DNA of 15,897 nt from CAVAWX01 sp963642995 (GTDB lineage: Bacteria; Actinomycetota; Coriobacteriia; Coriobacteriales; QAMH01), in assembly GCA_963642995.1 (NCBI GenBank), contig CAVIIZ010000030.1, forward strand, positions 1-15,897, written 5' to 3'. The notes beneath the pieces are model-generated. The model was not told where the DNA came from. It saw only the letters and a program-made list of their open reading frames with translations, and did no database searches. This document shows positions 12,876 to 15,897 of the stretch, in pieces; position 1 is the stretch's first letter; each line of letters opens with the position of its first letter. The translations under genes and the position numbers were made by a program.

Positions 12876-12969
12876 CTTTTTCCTCCTTCTCATATGAATG
12901 ATTCTCTCAGCACGGTCATACATTTGATAACAATCGAAGGCATACGGCACTCGAACGGAAGGAAGCCCC

Positions 12970-13308
12970 GTGTCCCAGGAAATCCAGCCGATGAAGGGCA
13001 AGCGCAAGCAGCTGCGGCACGCCATGCGCCTCAAGGCCCAGGTCAAAAAGCAGCGTCTCGTCATGGCCGCCTTGGCCGTCGTCTGCGCCATCGCGCTCGT
13101 CGTCTATTTCCGCGCCCTCTTCTCGGGGCTGTTCGAGGAATCCCCCTTCTCGTCTGCCATCGTCCTCGTCATCGCCATCATCGTCGGAACCTTTTCCGTG
13201 AAGGCCACGCGCGCGCGGCGCCTCTACGAGGACTACCTGCGCGAGAAGGGATTGACGAACGAGGATGTGAAGGCGCAGGAGCGCTACGAACGGGAAAAGG
13301 ACGACTGA
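12970..13308 (+). CDS. Small two-helix membrane protein upstream of the LuxR regulator
   Basis: 112 residues from a GTG with GGAAGGA ~6 nt upstream; an ATG at 12991 is an alternative start. A very basic N-terminus (MKGKRKQLRHAMRLKAQVKK) precedes helix 1 (about 29-46, LVMAALAVVCAIALVVYF). A short outer loop leads to helix 2 (60-77, SSAIVLVIAIIVGTFS). A charged, probably helical C-terminus ends ERYEREKDD. Positive charges predict both ends in the cytoplasm. It ends 6 nt before the regulator gene and must be co-transcribed with it, so it may be an accessory of the membrane sensor. No family recognised. Confidence 0.8.
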   Translation: MSQEIQPMKGKRKQLRHAMRLKAQVKKQRLVMAALAVVCAIALVVYFRALFSGLFEESPFSSAIVLVIAIIVGTFSVKATRARRLYEDYLREKGLTNEDVKAQERYEREKDD

Positions 13309-13314
13309 ATCTCC

Positions 13315-14961
13315 ATGAAAAGCCCTTCCTCCCTTCTCGACAACCTGAGCGTGACGGGGTTTTCCTTCATCTGCGCCTGGCGCTTCCTCGTCTTGTTCTC
13401 CCCCATCTTCCCCGACGCCTCGCAGGGCAGGCCCTTCGCCTTCCAGGCGGCGCTCTATTTCTCCATCGCCGCAACGTATGCCGTGCTCATGCTCTCCTCG
13501 TCGCGCCTCATGCGAATATCGCGTCGGAAAGGCCATGCGAGCTGGAAGCGCTGCAACATGATGCTCGGATGCCTCGCGTGCTGCTCGACCGTCTTCGTCG
13601 TGCTCGTGCACGATCTGGGCGCCCCCCTGGAGCTCTCCTCTTGGATCGTCGCAGGCGTCGCAGAAGCGCTCCTGATGTTTCCCTGGCTGCAGATGCTCGG
13701 ACAGCGAACGGACAAGCTGGGCAATCCCATGAACTTCGTCTTCAACATGGGTCTGGGCGGCTGCATCGCCTTCGTCATCGGAAACCTCGCCTCCCCCTAC
13801 GGGCTCGTAGCCTTGTGCGCCCTGCCCCTGCTGGCCAACCTCTCGCTCGTGGCCTCGAAAGACGCGGAGCGCCCGCGCAAAGACGAGGCACAGGCCAAGC
13901 CCGCAGAAACGCATGAGAAGCCCTCCCCCGCCGCGGTGCTCGCGGAAAACGGGAAGCTCCTCTTCTACGGCATGTCCTTCGGCGTGTGCCAATATGTGCT
14001 GTCGGCCGCTTCCGGCGCGGGCGAGGGCGTTTTTTTCGCGATCGGCAGCAGCTGGCCGATTTGCGGCGTCGCCCTGTCCGCCTTCGCCATCATCTTGATC
14101 ATTCCCTCCAAGCAGATGAGCGCCTCCAGCGCGCATTCGATCCAGCACTTCAGCGCATTGCTCTTCATGGCAGGACTCATGCTCTCCTTCTATGCCATCG
14201 CCTCTTGCGGGCAACTCGACCCGGCTCTTTTCACCTTGGAAAACCTGGGCGGGCAGATGCTGTGCTTTTCAGGTTTGACCACATTCGACTTCGGCTTCAT
14301 GATCCTCGTCTTCTCGCGCGTCATGCGCCTGGACGACAGGGCGGATTCCTTCATCACCTTGAACCGCGTCCTGCTCTATCTGGCCATGGGCACAGGCCTT
14401 GTCGCCGGGCGCGTCCTCGACGCGGCGCTCGCGCCCGTCATGCCCAACTACGTCCTCGCCATCGTCGGGGGCATCACCGTGCTCTTGACCGCGTCGACCA
14501 TGCCGGTGTTCGACCGCCTGCCCGGCTCCTCGGAAAACGACGCCGCGCCAAAGGCCGCCGCGCCCGTGCAGGCGCATGACGACGTCACGCGTTCCGAGTG
14601 CAGCAGGGCAGAGCGTATCGAGCGCATCGCCGACGAATGCGGCCTGTCCAAACGCGAACGCGAGATATTCGGCTTCCTCGCAGACGGCATGACGGCCGCC
14701 GAGATCCAGGAGAAGCTGTGGATATCGATTCACACGGTGAAGACCCACATGTCAAACGTCTACCACAAGCTCGGCGTCCACTCCGCCCAAGAGCTCCTCG
14801 CCCGCATCGACGCGCCTGAAAGCGGGAGCACGCGAGGCGGGCAGGTGCAGGAAAAGTCCCAGCGGCGCGAAGACGGCATCGAGGCCGCTCGCGACGCACA
14901 CGGAGACGGCGCCGTGCGCGACGCGGCGAGCAAAGCGAATTCATCGGCAAGGGGAAGGTGA
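13315..14961 (+). CDS. LuxR-family regulator with a multi-pass membrane sensor domain
   Basis: 548 residues. About 12 hydrophobic segments fill residues 10-400, split by a charged cytoplasmic loop (180-210). After a linker comes a LuxR/FixJ helix-turn-helix (441-498): LSKREREIFGFLADGMTAAE followed by IQEKLWISIHTVKTHMSNVY and HKLGVHSAQELL, with the conserved Glu, Val and Lys of the recognition helix (TVKTHM). A ~50-residue polar tail follows the DNA-binding domain, which is unusual since LuxR domains normally end the protein. Such membrane LuxR proteins are abundant in Eggerthellaceae and are often beside enzyme/transporter loci. The ribosome binding site is weak, suggesting coupling to the upstream gene. 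It probably senses a small molecule and controls the divergent block. Confidence 0.88.
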   Translation: MKSPSSLLDNLSVTGFSFICAWRFLVLFSPIFPDASQGRPFAFQAALYFSIAATYAVLMLSSSRLMRISRRKGHASWKRCNMMLGCLACCSTVFVVLVHDLGAPLELSSWIVAGVAEALLMFPWLQMLGQRTDKLGNPMNFVFNMGLGGCIAFVIGNLASPYGLVALCALPLLANLSLVASKDAERPRKDEAQAKPAETHEKPSPAAVLAENGKLLFYGMSFGVCQYVLSAASGAGEGVFFAIGSSWPICGVALSAFAIILIIPSKQMSASSAHSIQHFSALLFMAGLMLSFYAIASCGQLDPALFTLENLGGQMLCFSGLTTFDFGFMILVFSRVMRLDDRADSFITLNRVLLYLAMGTGLVAGRVLDAALAPVMPNYVLAIVGGITVLLTASTMPVFDRLPGSSENDAAPKAAAPVQAHDDVTRSECSRAERIERIADECGLSKREREIFGFLADGMTAAEIQEKLWISIHTVKTHMSNVYHKLGVHSAQELLARIDAPESGSTRGGQVQEKSQRREDGIEAARDAHGDGAVRDAASKANSSARGR

Positions 14962-14967
14962 TCGTCC

Positions 14968-15897
14968 ATGCAGCAGTTCAAAGCGGAGAGCAGGAAGCTC
15001 CTCGACCTCGTGATCAACTCGATCTACACGCAAAAAGACGTCTTTTTACGCGAGCTGATATCGAACGCATCGGATGCCTACGACAAGCTGCTGCTCGCGC
15101 AGGGGCGCGCAGGCGACGAGCAGGCGCGCAGCTCATGCGAGATAGAGCTTTCCTTTGACGAGGAGGCGCGGACCGTCACCGTCTCCGACAACGGAATCGG
15201 CATGAGCGCAGACGAGCTCGTTGAAAACCTCGGCACCATCGCCCACTCGTCGAGCCTTGCGCTGAAGACCCGCGAAGAGGTGAAGCGCGACGAGGACGTG
15301 GACATCATCGGGCAATTCGGCGTGGGGTTCTACTCGTGCTTCATGGCAGCCGAGCGCGTCGAGGTCGTCTCGCGCGCGCTGGACGCGGACGGGGCAAACG
15401 TGTGGAAAAGCGACGGCGTGGAGGGCTTCGAGGTGGAGCCCGCCGAGCGGGAAAGCTGCGGCACCGACGTCGTCTTGCACCTGCGCGAAAGCGGGCCGTC
15501 GTTTGACTACGACAAGTTCCTGTCGCATTCCGCCCTGGCCGAGCTGGTCAAACGCTACAGCGACTACATCCGCTACCCCATCGCCATGCAGACGCGCGGC
15601 AGACGGCAGGTCGAACCTGAGGAGGACGCGAAAAACAGGGAACCCGTCTTCGAGGACTACACGGAAAAAGTCGTCTTGAACACGATGACGCCCATCTGGA
15701 CGCGTCCGAGAAGCGAAGTCTCCCAAAGCGACTACGACGAGTTCTACATGAAGGAATTCGACGACCCCCACCCGCCCCTGCGCACCATATCGATGCACGC
15801 GCGCGGAGGGCGCAGCTGCGACGTCTTGCTGTTCATCCCCTCCGAGCCCGCCCCCGACTTCTACAGCGGGGAGTTCAAGAAAGGCCTGGAGCTCTAC
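14968..15897 (+). CDS. htpG: Hsp90-family molecular chaperone HtpG (C-terminus beyond the window)
   Basis: 310 codons are visible of a protein usually ~600-650 long. The GHKL ATPase domain is intact: ELISNASDAYDKL (29-41, with the catalytic Glu and nucleotide-binding Asn), DNGIGM (74-79), and GQFGVGFYS (115-123). The lid reads LGTIAHSSSLAL. The middle domain begins near residue 215 and contains TPIWTRPRSEV and RTISMHARGG. The ATG has AAGGGGAAGG ~9 nt upstream and begins 6 nt after the LuxR stop, so it is likely to be in the same transcript. ATP-dependent cytoplasmic chaperone; the client is unknown. Confidence 0.96.
   Translation, partial: MQQFKAESRKLLDLVINSIYTQKDVFLRELISNASDAYDKLLLAQGRAGDEQARSSCEIELSFDEEARTVTVSDNGIGMSADELVENLGTIAHSSSLALKTREEVKRDEDVDIIGQFGVGFYSCFMAAERVEVVSRALDADGANVWKSDGVEGFEVEPAERESCGTDVVLHLRESGPSFDYDKFLSHSALAELVKRYSDYIRYPIAMQTRGRRQVEPEEDAKNREPVFEDYTEKVVLNTMTPIWTRPRSEVSQSDYDEFYMKEFDDPHPPLRTISMHARGGRSCDVLLFIPSEPAPDFYSGEFKKGLELY

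Larger units (their letters stand above)
12739..12969. promoter_or_regulatory. AT-rich divergent control region
   Basis: This spacer between the metabolic block (minus) and the regulator operon (plus) is clearly richer in A/T than its surroundings. It holds a perfect palindrome TCAAGCTTGA (12825-12834), the tandem near-repeat at 12823-12846, several CATACTC/GAGTATG copies (12807, 12871) and a short frame with a strong ribosome binding site (12849-12872). No -35/-10 pair is convincing on either strand, consistent with activator-dependent promoters. Confidence 0.5.

Overview
The window is GC-rich (roughly 60-65 % by eye) and protein-dense, with strong GGAGG-type ribosome binding sites. It carries a set of genes typical of gut Coriobacteriia, most likely Eggerthellaceae (relatives of Eggerthella, Gordonibacter, Slackia, Adlercreutzia). 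The indicators are a soluble molybdopterin oxidoreductase with a small Fe-S partner, MFS carriers, and a LuxR-type regulator whose N-terminal half is a multi-pass membrane domain. The assignment is inferred from gene content; no rRNA, tRNA, IS element, prophage or CRISPR array was seen.

Layout. 1-631 (minus, runs off the left edge) encodes a secreted Ala/Gly-rich low-complexity protein. Divergent from it, 926-2161 (plus) encodes an oxalate/formate-type MFS carrier. 2522-6103 (plus) holds three genes: a trigger-factor-like protein made only of the arm/C-terminal chaperone region, a full-length but divergent trigger factor, and a methyltransferase fused to a RimI-like acetyltransferase.

6305-12738 is a minus-strand block. 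Read in its own direction it has: a 12-cysteine protein; a zinc ribbon with a (Gly-Ala-Pro)n tail, behind a good promoter and followed by a terminator; a large molybdenum/tungsten oxidoreductase; its two-cluster ferredoxin subunit; a second zinc-ribbon protein; an MFS carrier with a DGYD motif resembling aromatic-acid symporters; a strong terminator; and a membrane-anchored zinc-ribbon protein. The large subunit resembles acetylene hydratase and the catechol-dehydroxylase-like clade and lacks a Tat signal. The simplest reading is import of a small (perhaps aromatic) substrate by the MFS carrier and its cytoplasmic reduction or dehydroxylation by the molybdoenzyme. The four small metal-binding proteins have no known role here and are the most novel part.

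12970-14961 (plus), divergent from that block across an AT-rich control region, encodes a small two-helix membrane protein and the membrane LuxR regulator, the obvious candidate controller of the metabolic block. htpG (Hsp90) starts 6 nt after the regulator and runs off the right edge. The window therefore pairs a metalloenzyme locus with three chaperone genes (two trigger-factor-like, one Hsp90). Whether they cooperate is speculation.
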